Assembly: GCF_000423565.1 (NCBI RefSeq)
Contig: NZ_AUIF01000010.1
Span: 124,001-188,000 of the forward strand
Direction: 5' to 3'
Length of the DNA: 64,000 nucleotides
Source: Runella zeae DSM 19591
GTDB taxonomy: Bacteria; Bacteroidota; Bacteroidia; Cytophagales; Spirosomataceae
A model generated the notes under the pieces. The model searched no databases and was not told the DNA's origin. It was given only the letters and a program-made list of their open reading frames with translations. This document shows, piece after piece, positions 50,596 to 60,019 of this stretch. How positions within the stretch are numbered: the first letter of the stretch is position 1; each line of letters starts with the position of its first letter. The position numbers and the translations under genes are program-made.

Positions 50596-53500
50596 ATGAC
50601 AACCCTAAAAGACTTTAAAATTACCCGTTGGTGCTTAGAAAACAAGACTACGGTATATCTCTTTACAGCCATTATCTCGTTGGCGGGCTTGTTTATATAT
50701 TTCACCATGCCCAAAGAGCAGTTTCCCGAAATCGCCGTTCCCACGGTGATTGTATCGACAATCTATCCGGGTGCTAGCCCTTCGGATATTGAGACGATTA
50801 TTACCAAACCTATCGAAAAGCAAATCAAAGCGGCGAGTGGCGTTACAAAAATCAAATCCAATTCGATTCAAGATTTTTCTCTTATTACGGTTGAGTTTTC
50901 GACCGGCATCAAAGCTCAAGAAGCCAAGCAGCGTGTAGCTGATGCTGTTGACAAAGCCTTGGTAGATCTCCCCACCGACCGCAAGCAAGACCCTGCGGTA
51001 CAGGAAGTAAACTTCTCGGAGTTTCCAATCATGAACATTAACTTGGCAGGTAACTACTCGTTGAAAAAATTGAAAGACTATGCGGAACAATTGAAAGACG
51101 AAATCGAGTCGTTGCCTGAAATCACGCGTGTTGACATCGTAGGAGCGCTCGACCGCGAAATCCAAATCAACTTGGATTTGTATAAAATGCAAGCAGCGGG
51201 GGTATCATTTTATGAAATCCAAAATGCGATTCAGGGAGAAAATATCAATGTCTCGGGTGGAGAGCTCAACGTTGACAATGTCCGCCGAAACCTGCGCGTA
51301 GTGGGTGAGTTTAAAGATGCTCGTCAGTTAGAAAATATCATTGTTCGCTCTTCTACAGGAGCTACTCTCCGCTTGGCCGAGATTGCCGAAGTAAAAGACG
51401 GTTTTGCCGAAAAACAAAGCTACGCACGTTTGGACGGAAAAACGGTAATTACCCTTAACGTCATCAAACGCGGCGGCGAAAACCTGATTTCGGCAGCCGA
51501 TGAAATCAAGGCTATTTTGAAAAAATACGAAGAAACAAAATTCCCTGATGGACTTAAAATCAGCTTGACCAACGACAGCTCCGAACGTACCAAAGTAGAG
51601 CTAAACGACTTGCTCAATACGGTTATTTTGGGCTTTATCTTCGTGGTACTGGTGTTGATGTTTTTTATGGGAGTCCAAGATGCGATTTTCGTAGGGCTTT
51701 CGGTTCCTCTTTCTACGTTGGTAGCATTTGTATTGTTTCCAGTGATTGCTTCGGCTACGGGTATCACTTTTACCCTCAACACTATCGTTCTTTTCGCCTT
51801 TTTATTAGGGCTAGGGATTGTGGTAGATGACGCGATTGTGGTTATCGAAAACGCTCACCGCGTTTATAATGAAGACAAAAAACTCACTCGTAATGAGGCG
51901 ATTTCGTATGCGGCGGGCGAAGTATTTGTACCAGTATTGTCGGGTACACTCACTACGATTGCACCTTTCTTACCCCTTTTGTTCTGGCCGGGTATTGTGG
52001 GTGAATTCATGAAATTTTTACCATTGACTCTCATTATTACGCTTTTTGCGTCGTTGTTTGTAGCCTATGTCATGAACCCTGTGTTTGCATCCTCCTCTCT
52101 CAAAAGAGTAGAAGAACACGCCAATGAAGACAAATCTTTCAGAGCGATTCTCAAACCTGTTCTGATTTTGGCAGGGGTATCGATTGTGGGTTATATTATC
52201 AATTTCGGTATCGGCAACTTGCTTGCCCTCATCACACTTTTGTATATTTTCAATCACTATATCCTCACACCTCACATCATCGTACCATTCCAAGAGAATG
52301 TGTTTCCTCGTCTTAAAAATGGCTATCGGAAACTCATCGCTTGGGTTATTACGGGGCGGCGTCCGTACGGAGTATTCGCGGCGGTCATTGGATTGTTGAT
52401 CGGAACGTTTGTATTGATGGGAGCCTTCCCACCCAAATCCGTCTTCTTCCCAAGTGGTGACCCAGATTTTGTATACGTTTATTGTGTAATGCCCCAAGGA
52501 ACAGATGCCTCAAAAACCAACGAGGTCATGAAGCAACTAGAAGACCGCGTGTATAGTGTCATTGGCAAAAACAGTCCCGTAGTAGCTTCTGTTATTACCA
52601 ACATTGGTATCAACGCAGGAGACCCCTTCAACCCCGACCGCACCGTGGTACCGCACAAAGGAAAAATCACCGTGGCGTTTAAGAGTGTGGAAGAGCGGGT
52701 ACATCATGGTGTTTCGACTTCCGATATTTTGGCTAAAGTTCGGGAAAAAGTAAAAGGGATTCCTGGTGCTCAAGTCACCGCCGAGCCTGAAAGTAATGGA
52801 CCTCCAACCGGAAAACCCGTAACGATTGAGATTGCAGGTGAGGATTTTGACCAGCTTGTCAATGTGACCGCTACTGTGAAGAATGCGATTATCAAATCTG
52901 GTATCCAAGGAATTGAAGAACTAAAGTCAGATTTGGTATTGAACAAGCCTGAAATCATCATTGATATCGATCGCGAACAAGCCGCCCGCGAAGGTATCAG
53001 TACAGCTCAAATCGCTTTGCAGATAAGAGGAGCTTTGTTTGGAACAGAGGTTTCAAAATTCCGCGATGATAAAGACGATTATCCTATCATGGTACGTTTG
53101 AAAGAAGGTGATCGCAATCAGATTGAAAAGCTTTTGAGTATGAACGTGGTGTATCGTGATATGAATTTGGGTGGGGTATTGCGCCAAGTTCCTTTGAGTA
53201 CCCTCACAAACATCCGCTATGCCACTACCTACAGTGGTATCAACCGCAAAGACCAAGAACGCGTAGTGACATTGTCATCAGATGTATTGGGAGGTTTCAA
53301 TGCCAACGATGTCAATGCACAAATCAAAGACGTAGTGGACGGCCTCGACATCCCACAAGGATACAATATCCGCTTAGGAGGTGAGCAAGAAGAACAAATG
53401 AAATCAATGCAATTTTTAAGTGTTGCATTTTTGGGTGCTATCTTGTTGATTTTCTTAATTTTGGTAACTCAATTCAATTCTACCAGCAAGCCATTCATTA

Positions 53501-54054
53501 TCTTCTTTACGGTATTGTTTAGTTTGATTGGGGTGTTCTTAGGATTTATGGTTACTGGCAAAACCATGTCTATCATCATGACCGGGGTTGGTATCTTTGC
53601 CTTGGCCGGGATTGTAATTAAAAACGGTATCTTGTTGATTGAGTTTACGGACGAGCTCAAAGGACGTGGATACCCTACTCGTCAAGCACTTATCGAAGCA
53701 GGAGCGGCTCGTTTGACCCCTGTGTTGCTCACCGCTTCGGCTTGTATTTTAGGTTTGATTCCATTGGCGTTAGGGATGAACATCAACTTTGTGACGTTGT
53801 TTACGGAGTTCAATCCCCAAATCTTCATTGGAGGTTTTAGTGCCTTGTTTTGGGGACCATTGGCTTACACCATCATTTACGGTTTGATTTTCAGCACGAC
53901 CCTTACTCTACTTGTAGTACCCACAATGTACTGGATAGTAGAACGTTTGAAGGCTCGTTTGAGCAAAAAGCCAGCCGAGCAACCTGCCTATTCATTCTCA
54001 AATGGCACCGCCAACGGCAATGGCAATCACGTAGAACAAGAAGTAGAAATTTAA
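50596..54054 (+). CDS. RND multidrug efflux permease, long variant
   Basis: This 1152-residue inner-membrane pump uses proton flow to expel substrates through the adaptor and TolC. Helix 4 has the proton-relay pair in LGLGIVVDDAIVVIENAHR (Asp near 410-411). Two large periplasmic loops follow helices 1 and 7. The first starts PTVIVSTIYPGASPSDIETI. The protein is about 100 residues longer than AcrB. The extra part near 510-570 contains two additional hydrophobic stretches (VLILAGVSIVGYIINFGIG and LLALITLLYIFNHYIL). The tail is Asn/Gly-rich and ends in acidic residues. It is the last gene of the operon and is followed by a terminator. Confidence 0.92.
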   Translation: MTTLKDFKITRWCLENKTTVYLFTAIISLAGLFIYFTMPKEQFPEIAVPTVIVSTIYPGASPSDIETIITKPIEKQIKAASGVTKIKSNSIQDFSLITVEFSTGIKAQEAKQRVADAVDKALVDLPTDRKQDPAVQEVNFSEFPIMNINLAGNYSLKKLKDYAEQLKDEIESLPEITRVDIVGALDREIQINLDLYKMQAAGVSFYEIQNAIQGENINVSGGELNVDNVRRNLRVVGEFKDARQLENIIVRSSTGATLRLAEIAEVKDGFAEKQSYARLDGKTVITLNVIKRGGENLISAADEIKAILKKYEETKFPDGLKISLTNDSSERTKVELNDLLNTVILGFIFVVLVLMFFMGVQDAIFVGLSVPLSTLVAFVLFPVIASATGITFTLNTIVLFAFLLGLGIVVDDAIVVIENAHRVYNEDKKLTRNEAISYAAGEVFVPVLSGTLTTIAPFLPLLFWPGIVGEFMKFLPLTLIITLFASLFVAYVMNPVFASSSLKRVEEHANEDKSFRAILKPVLILAGVSIVGYIINFGIGNLLALITLLYIFNHYILTPHIIVPFQENVFPRLKNGYRKLIAWVITGRRPYGVFAAVIGLLIGTFVLMGAFPPKSVFFPSGDPDFVYVYCVMPQGTDASKTNEVMKQLEDRVYSVIGKNSPVVASVITNIGINAGDPFNPDRTVVPHKGKITVAFKSVEERVHHGVSTSDILAKVREKVKGIPGAQVTAEPESNGPPTGKPVTIEIAGEDFDQLVNVTATVKNAIIKSGIQGIEELKSDLVLNKPEIIIDIDREQAAREGISTAQIALQIRGALFGTEVSKFRDDKDDYPIMVRLKEGDRNQIEKLLSMNVVYRDMNLGGVLRQVPLSTLTNIRYATTYSGINRKDQERVVTLSSDVLGGFNANDVNAQIKDVVDGLDIPQGYNIRLGGEQEEQMKSMQFLSVAFLGAILLIFLILVTQFNSTSKPFIIFFTVLFSLIGVFLGFMVTGKTMSIIMTGVGIFALAGIVIKNGILLIEFTDELKGRGYPTRQALIEAGAARLTPVLLTASACILGLIPLALGMNINFVTLFTEFNPQIFIGGFSALFWGPLAYTIIYGLIFSTTLTLLVVPTMYWIVERLKARLSKKPAEQPAYSFSNGTANGNGNHVEQEVEI

Positions 54055-54083
54055 GAATTTTGAAGGTTTAGAGAAGCTTGGTA

Positions 54084-54117
54084 AAAAAAAGCCGTTCCTT
54101 TGGAGCGGCTTTTTTTG
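54084..54117. terminator. Bidirectional terminator after the RND gene
   Basis: A 15-bp stem of AAAAAAAGCCGTTCC with GGAGCGGCTTTTTTT (one G-T pair) encloses a TTT loop. The A-run and T-run allow termination on both strands, between convergent stops at 54054 and 54136. Confidence 0.93.
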
Positions 54118-54135
54118 TGAATAATAAAAGACATT

Positions 54136-54645
54136 TCATTGCTCTGTTGATGGCACCTCCACAAACTTCAACGCCAGCGAATTCATGCAATACCGTTGTC
54201 TAGTGGGCGAAGGACCGTCGTAAAAAAGGTGGCCTAAATGCCCATTACACCGCCTACACCGCACTTCTATGCGCTCTTCTCGTTCTGAAAAATCTCGTTT
54301 GTATAAAAGGCAACTAGGTGTGGCAGGTTGCCAAAAACTGGGCCAACCCGTACCGCTGTCGTATTTTTGGGCCGAATGAAAAAGCAAATTGCCACAGGCG
54401 GCGCAGTGGTAGTCTCCTTTGCCTTTAAAATCATGATACTCATTAGTAAAAGGAGCCTCAGTAGAGCCCTCCCGTGTGACGGTATAGACGCCGTCGTCCA
54501 GAATTTCTTCCCAAACACTGTTTGATAGGCGTACCTCCGTGGTGTCCGTCAACGAAAAATAGGGATTGTGTTTGGGGGCGTTGTTGGCACGTTGACAACT
54601 GATAAAAATGAACAAACTAATTAAAATTTTACAGTAACGTTTCAT
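54136..54645 (-). CDS. msrB: Peptide-methionine (R)-S-oxide reductase, lipoprotein form
   Basis: This 169-residue enzyme reduces methionine-R-sulfoxide in proteins. A lipoprotein signal ends FIFISC (Cys17), placing it in the periplasm on a membrane. Zinc ligands are Cys81/Cys84 (CAAC) and Cys130/Cys133 (CRRC). The catalytic Cys153 is in RYCMNS. GTGWPSF and GHLGHLF are the other signatures. It faces the efflux operon across the shared terminator and has no visible reducing partner nearby. Confidence 0.93.
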   Translation of the reverse strand: MKRYCKILISLFIFISCQRANNAPKHNPYFSLTDTTEVRLSNSVWEEILDDGVYTVTREGSTEAPFTNEYHDFKGKGDYHCAACGNLLFHSAQKYDSGTGWPSFWQPATPSCLLYKRDFSEREERIEVRCRRCNGHLGHLFYDGPSPTRQRYCMNSLALKFVEVPSTEQ

Positions 54646-54691
54646 GAATTTGGTTTAATAAACTGACATTTAGATTGCAAGTTGTTTTTTG

Positions 54692-54699
54692 TAAATTTG
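54692..54699 (+). promoter_or_regulatory. Candidate -7 box for the Rpn-like gene
   Basis: TAAATTTG matches TAnnTTTG and ends 20 bases before ATG 54720. A TTG lies 14 bases upstream, somewhat close. The box rules against a start further upstream. Confidence 0.5.
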
Positions 54700-54719
54700 T
54701 ACAACTACCACAGACGACT

Positions 54720-55592
54720 ATGAAAGCAAAATACATAAATCCTTACACTGATTTCGGTTTTAAGAAAATATTTGGTGAAGATGCAAGTAAACCTTTACTA
54801 ATTGATTTCTTGAATGCGCTTTTACCCGAACAGAGCAAAATTATTGACTTGACCTTCAAAAATACCGAACACCTTGGTTTGACTGAGTTTGATAGAAAGG
54901 CTGTTTATGATATTTATTGTGAAAATGACCGAGGCGAGAAGTTTATTGTTGAATTACAAAAGGCAAAGCAAAATTATTTCATTGATCGAACGATTTATTA
55001 CTCAACCTTTCCTATTCAAGAACAGGCCGAAAAAGGATACTGGAGCTATAATTTAAAAGCCGTTTACTGTATTGGGATATTAGACTTCACTTTTGACGAT
55101 TACGAAAGCGAACCCGAACGTAGTGAAGTGGTTCATACTGTTCGATTGAAAAACCAAAACAATAAGGTTTTCTACGAAAAGTTGACTTATATCTACCTTG
55201 AGATGCCTAATTTTTCGAAAAGTGAAGCCGAGCTTACCACTCGATTAGACAAATGGTTGTACTTCATTAAAAACCTAGAAGATTTCCAAACAATTCCCTC
55301 CATTTTTAGAGACGAGGTATTTGAAAAAGCTTTCCAAAAAGCCGAGATTGCCAATATGCGCTTACCTGATTTAGAAAAATATCAAGCTAGCTTAAAAATC
55401 TTCAGGGACAATAAAGCCGTGTTTGATTATGCACGTGAAACAGCATTTGATGACGGGAGAAGCCAAGGGGTAATTGAAGGGAAACTTACTAGAGAAAGAG
55501 AAATAGCCCTTTCACTTAAAGAACGAGGAATGTCAGCAATAGAAATACACGAAATAACGGGGCTTTCGATGGATGAAATACCTAGCCTTTAA
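54720..55592 (+). CDS. Rpn/PD-(D/E)XK nuclease-family protein (transposase-like)
   Basis: This 290-residue protein opens YINPYTDFGFKKIFGEDASK, the hallmark of the Rpn/YhgA and PDDEXK_2 group. The nuclease core is RKAVYDIYCENDRGEKFIVE followed by LQKAKQ (Asp, then Glu-x-Gln). The C-terminal 80 residues hold a charged helix and EIHEITGLSMDEI. Such proteins are annotated as transposases but lack transposon ends. E. coli members promote recombination and have been linked to phage defence. ATG 54720 fits the promoter; an open frame to 54675 is rejected. An internal ATG at 55356 could start a 78-residue C-terminal product. Confidence 0.85.
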   Translation: MKAKYINPYTDFGFKKIFGEDASKPLLIDFLNALLPEQSKIIDLTFKNTEHLGLTEFDRKAVYDIYCENDRGEKFIVELQKAKQNYFIDRTIYYSTFPIQEQAEKGYWSYNLKAVYCIGILDFTFDDYESEPERSEVVHTVRLKNQNNKVFYEKLTYIYLEMPNFSKSEAELTTRLDKWLYFIKNLEDFQTIPSIFRDEVFEKAFQKAEIANMRLPDLEKYQASLKIFRDNKAVFDYARETAFDDGRSQGVIEGKLTREREIALSLKERGMSAIEIHEITGLSMDEIPSL

Positions 55593-55596
55593 TGGC

Positions 55597-55635
55597 TTTT
55601 CTCCCAAAACCAATTGTTTAAATTTCGGGAGAAAA
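55597..55635. terminator. Terminator between the Rpn-like gene and the esterase gene
   Basis: TTTTCTCCC (55597-55605) and GGGAGAAAA (55627-55635) form a perfect 9-bp stem with a 21-base loop, between convergent stops at 55592 and 55644. The loop is long, so efficiency is uncertain. Confidence 0.55.
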
Positions 55636-55643
55636 AACATTTC

Positions 55644-57353
55644 TTAATACCGCCAACTCTTCAAATCAGCACCTACGGGTGCTTCCGCTTCGATACGCTT
55701 CAGGATTTTGGGAATGTACATGGTATTGTAGCGAAGCCGCGATACGTAGTTGGGGACGTTGGGGTCGCCATTCCAGCAATGTTCAAATCGATCACCGTAT
55801 TTTACTTCGCCGTCGTAGTGAGGATTTTTGGTTGTTTTTAAGAAATCTTCCATCAGATACACCGCGTTGTTGAGGTAATAATTGTCCATATCACCGCAGT
55901 AAATATGGATTTTGCCTTGAAGTTTTTTGCCCACTGTAGCCCATTGACGTTTGAGAATGTGCATCAAATCGTAGTTATCAGACCAGTATTTTGCTACACT
56001 ATGGTCGATTTTGCCCGTTTCTTTGTCCCAAATAGGTTTGGGATATCCATTTTCACCCATAGGTGAGTAAGTCGCTTGCCAAATATCCCACTGGTCGCCC
56101 GAGCGCGAATTGTCGCCAATCGCCAATTCACGGTGGTTGATTTCTTCAATGGTACATTTGACCTGCCCCAAATAATTGCGCATTCCAGGGCGAGGCGTTT
56201 TCTTAAAATCGCTTGGCAAGAAATAAGCGTTTTCGTCTTTATAAATATTAATGACGGTATAAGCCTCAAACGTAATGGGGTCGGGACAAGCGGCAAAACA
56301 GCCGTTGTATTCGTCAGGATAAAAAACTTGTGCAGCAAGTGCTTCCCAGCCTCCTGTACTTCCTCCGTAAAGGAACCGCGCCCAACCTTGGCCGATACCT
56401 CTAAAACGCTTTTCAATCTCAGGAATTAACTCATACGTAATAGCATCACCATAAGGCCCCATGTTGGCCGAATTGACGGCATACGAATCGTCATAATAAG
56501 GCGTAGCGTGCTGGATTTCGACGATGAGCATTCTTGGAAAATCCTTGCTGGTCCATTGTTTGTAAAAATTATAGGCTTCTTGCCAAACAAATTTTTTGTA
56601 CCCATATATCCCAAAGCGCGCAATGTAGTCGGTCGTATCCATGTCGGCTGGAGGGGGCGTTTCTTTAAACCCATCAAAATCGGCTGGAAAATGTCCGTGA
56701 TTGATACAAATAGGGTATTTAGCTTCGGGGTGCTCGTCGAAACCGTGCGGTAAGAGGATATGCGCTCCCAAGTACATCGGACGTCCCCAAAATTCGGTCA
56801 AAAGCTTACTTTGAATTTTGATGTGTTTGATGTATTTCGTGTCTTTGGGTTCAGGTAGCAACGGATTTTCTTGGTCAAGTACAAGTTTTACTACTTGCTT
56901 GGCCTTGGGGTCATATTTGATTTTGAAGGGTTTTGAATACAAATTACCCGGGGCTGTACGGTAGTTTTGGCCTTCGCCTCGATCCATAGGCAGTTTTACG
57001 GTATGGCCTGTTTTAAGCTTAAAAGTTTCGTATTTGTGCAAAAGAGCTTGCACCCAATATTCACCTGCGGGAAAATCTTTGAGCGATTTGACGGGGTATC
57101 CATAAGCCGACGTCGCGACCACTACGGGTTTATCAGCCTGCCAAGCATCGACATTCTGGCCAAATAGTTGTTGAGAACTTGGCTCATCGTTTACTTGAAA
57201 ACGAGGTTCGGATTTGTTGTCTTTAGCCAAAAACAACATCAAACGCCCGTCAAAAGTACTTCCCTTGGATTTGGGAAAACTAACCGAAAACTGAGTTTGG
57301 GCGGAGGCAAAAGAAGCCCACAAAAAAGTAAAAAGTAGCAGAATTCGCAGCAT
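55644..57353 (-). CDS. Secreted esterase-like alpha/beta hydrolase
   Basis: This 569-residue protein has a signal peptide (ILLLFTFLWASFASAQ). An N-terminal beta-rich region runs to about 170, followed by an esterase-D/feruloyl-esterase-like domain. The predicted nucleophile is Ser332 in LYGGSTGGWEAL. The His is at 525 in FEHCW and the acid is probably in HIYCGDMDNYYL. An unusual segment between them is rich in aromatic and acidic residues. It is exported and may remove acyl groups from polysaccharides, but the substrate is unknown. The divergence and distance (87 bases) from the GntR-type gene upstream leave regulation open. Confidence 0.82.
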   Translation of the reverse strand: MLRILLLFTFLWASFASAQTQFSVSFPKSKGSTFDGRLMLFLAKDNKSEPRFQVNDEPSSQQLFGQNVDAWQADKPVVVATSAYGYPVKSLKDFPAGEYWVQALLHKYETFKLKTGHTVKLPMDRGEGQNYRTAPGNLYSKPFKIKYDPKAKQVVKLVLDQENPLLPEPKDTKYIKHIKIQSKLLTEFWGRPMYLGAHILLPHGFDEHPEAKYPICINHGHFPADFDGFKETPPPADMDTTDYIARFGIYGYKKFVWQEAYNFYKQWTSKDFPRMLIVEIQHATPYYDDSYAVNSANMGPYGDAITYELIPEIEKRFRGIGQGWARFLYGGSTGGWEALAAQVFYPDEYNGCFAACPDPITFEAYTVINIYKDENAYFLPSDFKKTPRPGMRNYLGQVKCTIEEINHRELAIGDNSRSGDQWDIWQATYSPMGENGYPKPIWDKETGKIDHSVAKYWSDNYDLMHILKRQWATVGKKLQGKIHIYCGDMDNYYLNNAVYLMEDFLKTTKNPHYDGEVKYGDRFEHCWNGDPNVPNYVSRLRYNTMYIPKILKRIEAEAPVGADLKSWRY

Positions 57354-57440
57354 ACTGATCAGTTGTAGATTGTTGATTGATTACCAATTTTACAACTTAT
57401 TCACTGATTTTTGAAGAATTATCATCACAAAATCTTCTGA

Positions 57441-58460
57441 TTATAAAGACTTTCGGGGAATAAGCCCAAATGGATTTTTGATTTTGGCTATTTTGGCTTC
57501 TAAAATCAACTTTGCAGCAGAGGTTCCCATCTGCTCATGGTCAGTCGAAACTACCGTAATACCATCCGCAAGTACTTCTTTAAGCGGTGTATCGTTGAAA
57601 GAAACAATCCCCATATTACTACCTAGCACCAGCGATTTTTGCTTAGACTTCTTGACAAGTTCGGCCAAGTCTGAATCTTCAAAAACTACGTAAGCACGCC
57701 CCGCAAGGTCATTTTCTTCTTTGGCAGTGGATATTATACGACTTGCTTTTTTATGATGTGCACAAAAGTTGCGAAAACCCGTTACAATTTCAGGGGGATA
57801 CTTTACATCCTGCGGAAATACCAGCACGAGCTCTTCATACTTATCCAGCAGCTCTTTTCCGGCTTCTAAAGCATCGTACAAATCATGCGTAAAATCTTGA
57901 TATACACTTGGGTGCGTTTCTAATAAATCAGGCAAATCTTTATCCAATAAAATCAATTCCTGGGGCGGAATCTGCCGAAGAATACCTAATAAAGCATTTG
58001 AATCCGTTTCGCTATAAAAATGTGGCATAATCACATAGTAATGATAATGCCCCAAACTTTCTTTAATAATATCTTTAAAAACTCGGGTATTGCCGTGATG
58101 AATATGCAAGTTTACGGTAGCTCGGTCTCCCAATGTACTCACAAAAGCCTCATAAATGGCCTTTTTGTAAGCACTCATTTTGTTCATTACCAAAAGCACC
58201 CTCAACTGCGTGGGTTTCTCATTCAAGATGTAGTATCCCTTTCCGCGCACTGAATCAATCACCCCCAAGGCTTTTAGTTCTTTGTAGGCCTTCTCGACCG
58301 TATCGCGAGCTAGGTAATATTCTTCACTCAGCTCATTGATAGACGGCAGCTGATCGTTCTGCTTCAAGACGCCCCTCTCTATGGAGCCAATCACAGATTT
58401 CACAATCTGTTTGTACTTAGGGGTTTTGGCGTCGTGGTTTAATAGAAGAGTGAAAGACAT
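57441..58460 (-). CDS. GntR/periplasmic-binding hybrid transcriptional regulator
   Basis: This 339-residue regulator has an N-terminal GntR winged helix at about 10-80 (YKQIVKSVIGSIERGVLKQN and LPSINELSEEYYLARDTVEK). A C-terminal domain of the LacI/periplasmic-binding type follows, from LRVLLVMNKMSAYKKAIYE to the conserved end VVSTDHEQMGTSAAKLILEA. This hybrid architecture is typical of sugar-responsive regulators. The effector and targets are not identifiable. The secreted esterase encoded just downstream on the same strand is a candidate target. Confidence 0.88.
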   Translation of the reverse strand: MSFTLLLNHDAKTPKYKQIVKSVIGSIERGVLKQNDQLPSINELSEEYYLARDTVEKAYKELKALGVIDSVRGKGYYILNEKPTQLRVLLVMNKMSAYKKAIYEAFVSTLGDRATVNLHIHHGNTRVFKDIIKESLGHYHYYVIMPHFYSETDSNALLGILRQIPPQELILLDKDLPDLLETHPSVYQDFTHDLYDALEAGKELLDKYEELVLVFPQDVKYPPEIVTGFRNFCAHHKKASRIISTAKEENDLAGRAYVVFEDSDLAELVKKSKQKSLVLGSNMGIVSFNDTPLKEVLADGITVVSTDHEQMGTSAAKLILEAKIAKIKNPFGLIPRKSL

Positions 58461-58488
58461 AGACGGGTACTTTTTTCAAAATTAGTCT

Positions 58489-59289
58489 TTATTGTGGTTT
58501 ATTGGCCTTTTTTCTTCGTTGTTTTTTCTTTAATTCCTTCAACGGATTTTTATGTAGCTCTACTTTTTGGCCCAACAACTCCCTAATTACCACCGAAGCG
58601 CAAACGCTTCCAAAAGTAGCCGGAATGTAAGAAATAGTGCCATAGGCAGAGCGTTTGAAATTATTGCCATCGGTCAGCATCAATGAGTCTTTTTGCATTT
58701 TTTCGGTCGAAAAGACGACTTTAATGCCTGATAAAATCCCGTATTTTTTAAGGCGCTTGCGCACATAATGCGCCAACAAACATTCATAAGTATCAAACAA
58801 ATCAGCTACTTTCAGCTGAGTGGGGTCGTACTTACCGCCGGCTCCCATCGAACTAATGAGCGGGTATTTGTATTCGAGCGCCGTTACTAATAGCGTAAGC
58901 TTTGGCGTGATACTATCAATACAATCCATGACATAGTCATAAGGACCCGCCTCTAAGATTTCGCGCACTTTCTGAGGAGTCAAAAACTCCTTTACTACTT
59001 TCAATTTCAACTCAGGATTGATAGCGGTCAGACGCTCCGCCATCAAGTCAGCTTTGGGAAGCCCGTGAGTGGTGGCCAAAGCAGGCAGCTGCCGGTTACG
59101 ATTAGACGGGTCGACCACGTCGCCATCCACGATAGTCATAGTACCTACGCCAGCACGGGCTATAAACTCCGCCGCAAAGGACCCCACTCCTCCTAACCCT
59201 ACTACTAGCACGTGAGCATTTTGAAGTTTATTAACCCCCTCTTCTCCTACCAAAAGCTGCGTACGCGAAAGCCAAGCCAGATCAGACAT
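58489..59289 (-). CDS. tcdA: tRNA threonylcarbamoyladenosine dehydratase
   Basis: This 266-residue E1-like enzyme uses ATP to cyclise t6A37 in tRNA to ct6A. The nucleotide motif is VLVVGLGGVGSFAAEFIARA (about 27-46), followed by the adenylation residues DPSNRNRQLPA with the conserved Asn-Arg-Asn-Arg. The CIDSITPKLTLL segment is typical of the TcdA/CsdL group. A C-terminal Lys/Arg-rich tail (LKKKQRRKKANK) may contact tRNA. The gene follows a TatD-like gene with a 37-base gap on the same strand. Confidence 0.9.
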   Translation of the reverse strand: MSDLAWLSRTQLLVGEEGVNKLQNAHVLVVGLGGVGSFAAEFIARAGVGTMTIVDGDVVDPSNRNRQLPALATTHGLPKADLMAERLTAINPELKLKVVKEFLTPQKVREILEAGPYDYVMDCIDSITPKLTLLVTALEYKYPLISSMGAGGKYDPTQLKVADLFDTYECLLAHYVRKRLKKYGILSGIKVVFSTEKMQKDSLMLTDGNNFKRSAYGTISYIPATFGSVCASVVIRELLGQKVELHKNPLKELKKKQRRKKANKPQ

Positions 59290-59326
59290 AAAAATTATAA
59301 ATTTTGAGTTTTTATTTAATCCCTCC

Positions 59327-60019
59327 CTATGGTATAAACGGGGCTACCGAGGGAATAACCGTTGCAAAGTTACGCCAAATTTGCGCTTCCAATGCAGAAA
59401 TTGATATTCCTAACTTTAGCGCTACTGCTTCATAGAGACTAAAAATCGAAATATCTTTGTCATCATTTTCCAAAAACAAGCGATGTAAAGGGATATTTGT
59501 CAGGGCTTTTTGTGCGTTTGAGCCTGATTTCAACAACGCACCACCGAGTGATATATAAAATCCATGTTGTACCAACTGCGCTGCAATCTGAGAATTATTA
59601 TTAAATCCATGCACAATAAGCGGTATCGTCAATTTGGTTTTCTTTTTCCAGCCTAACAATTCGTTGAAAGCTCTTACACAATGGATAATCACGGGTTTTT
59701 GTACATGCTCTGCAAGGGCTACTTGTGCTTCAAAAATCTTCATTTGAGTATCCAAAGGCATCTCAATGAGGCGGTCAAGGCCACATTCGCCGATAGCCAG
59801 TACCCAAGGCAATCTGGATATTTCACTTACTACTTCTACTTGACTTTGCCAATCCGTAGCCGAAGCATACCAAGGATGTATCCCTATTGATACCCATTGA
59901 TGACGCACATTATTTACCGCCTCAGCATCCTGAATCATAAGATTATAGATACTGTTTTCACTTTCATCTTTAGCTAAAGTATGGGTATGAAAATTAAGTA
60001 AATGCCTCAATTTTGACAA
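59327..60019 (-). CDS. TatD-like metal-dependent hydrolase
   Basis: This 230-residue TIM-barrel protein carries the family metal residues: FHTHT (His-x-His), GECGLD, VIIHCVRAF and LIVHGF, with a terminal LENDD. It is shorter than the classical TatD (about 260). TatD proteins are nucleases for DNA quality control, but short members of unknown activity are widespread in Bacteroidota. The start is TTG 60019, since no ATG gives the N-terminal strand; the leader implied by the -7 box is only about ten bases. Confidence 0.8.
   Translation of the reverse strand: MSKLRHLLNFHTHTLAKDESENSIYNLMIQDAEAVNNVRHQWVSIGIHPWYASATDWQSQVEVVSEISRLPWVLAIGECGLDRLIEMPLDTQMKIFEAQVALAEHVQKPVIIHCVRAFNELLGWKKKTKLTIPLIVHGFNNNSQIAAQLVQHGFYISLGGALLKSGSNAQKALTNIPLHRLFLENDDKDISIFSLYEAVALKLGISISALEAQIWRNFATVIPSVAPFIP

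Noticed and set aside
50635-51192. 185-codon open frame antisense to the RND permease
   Set aside because: It overlaps a strongly conserved permease region and reads as a shadow of biased codons.
54720-55592. Rpn-like gene considered as a complete transposon
   Set aside because: No terminal inverted repeats or target-site duplication are visible around it. Flanking hairpins belong to terminators.
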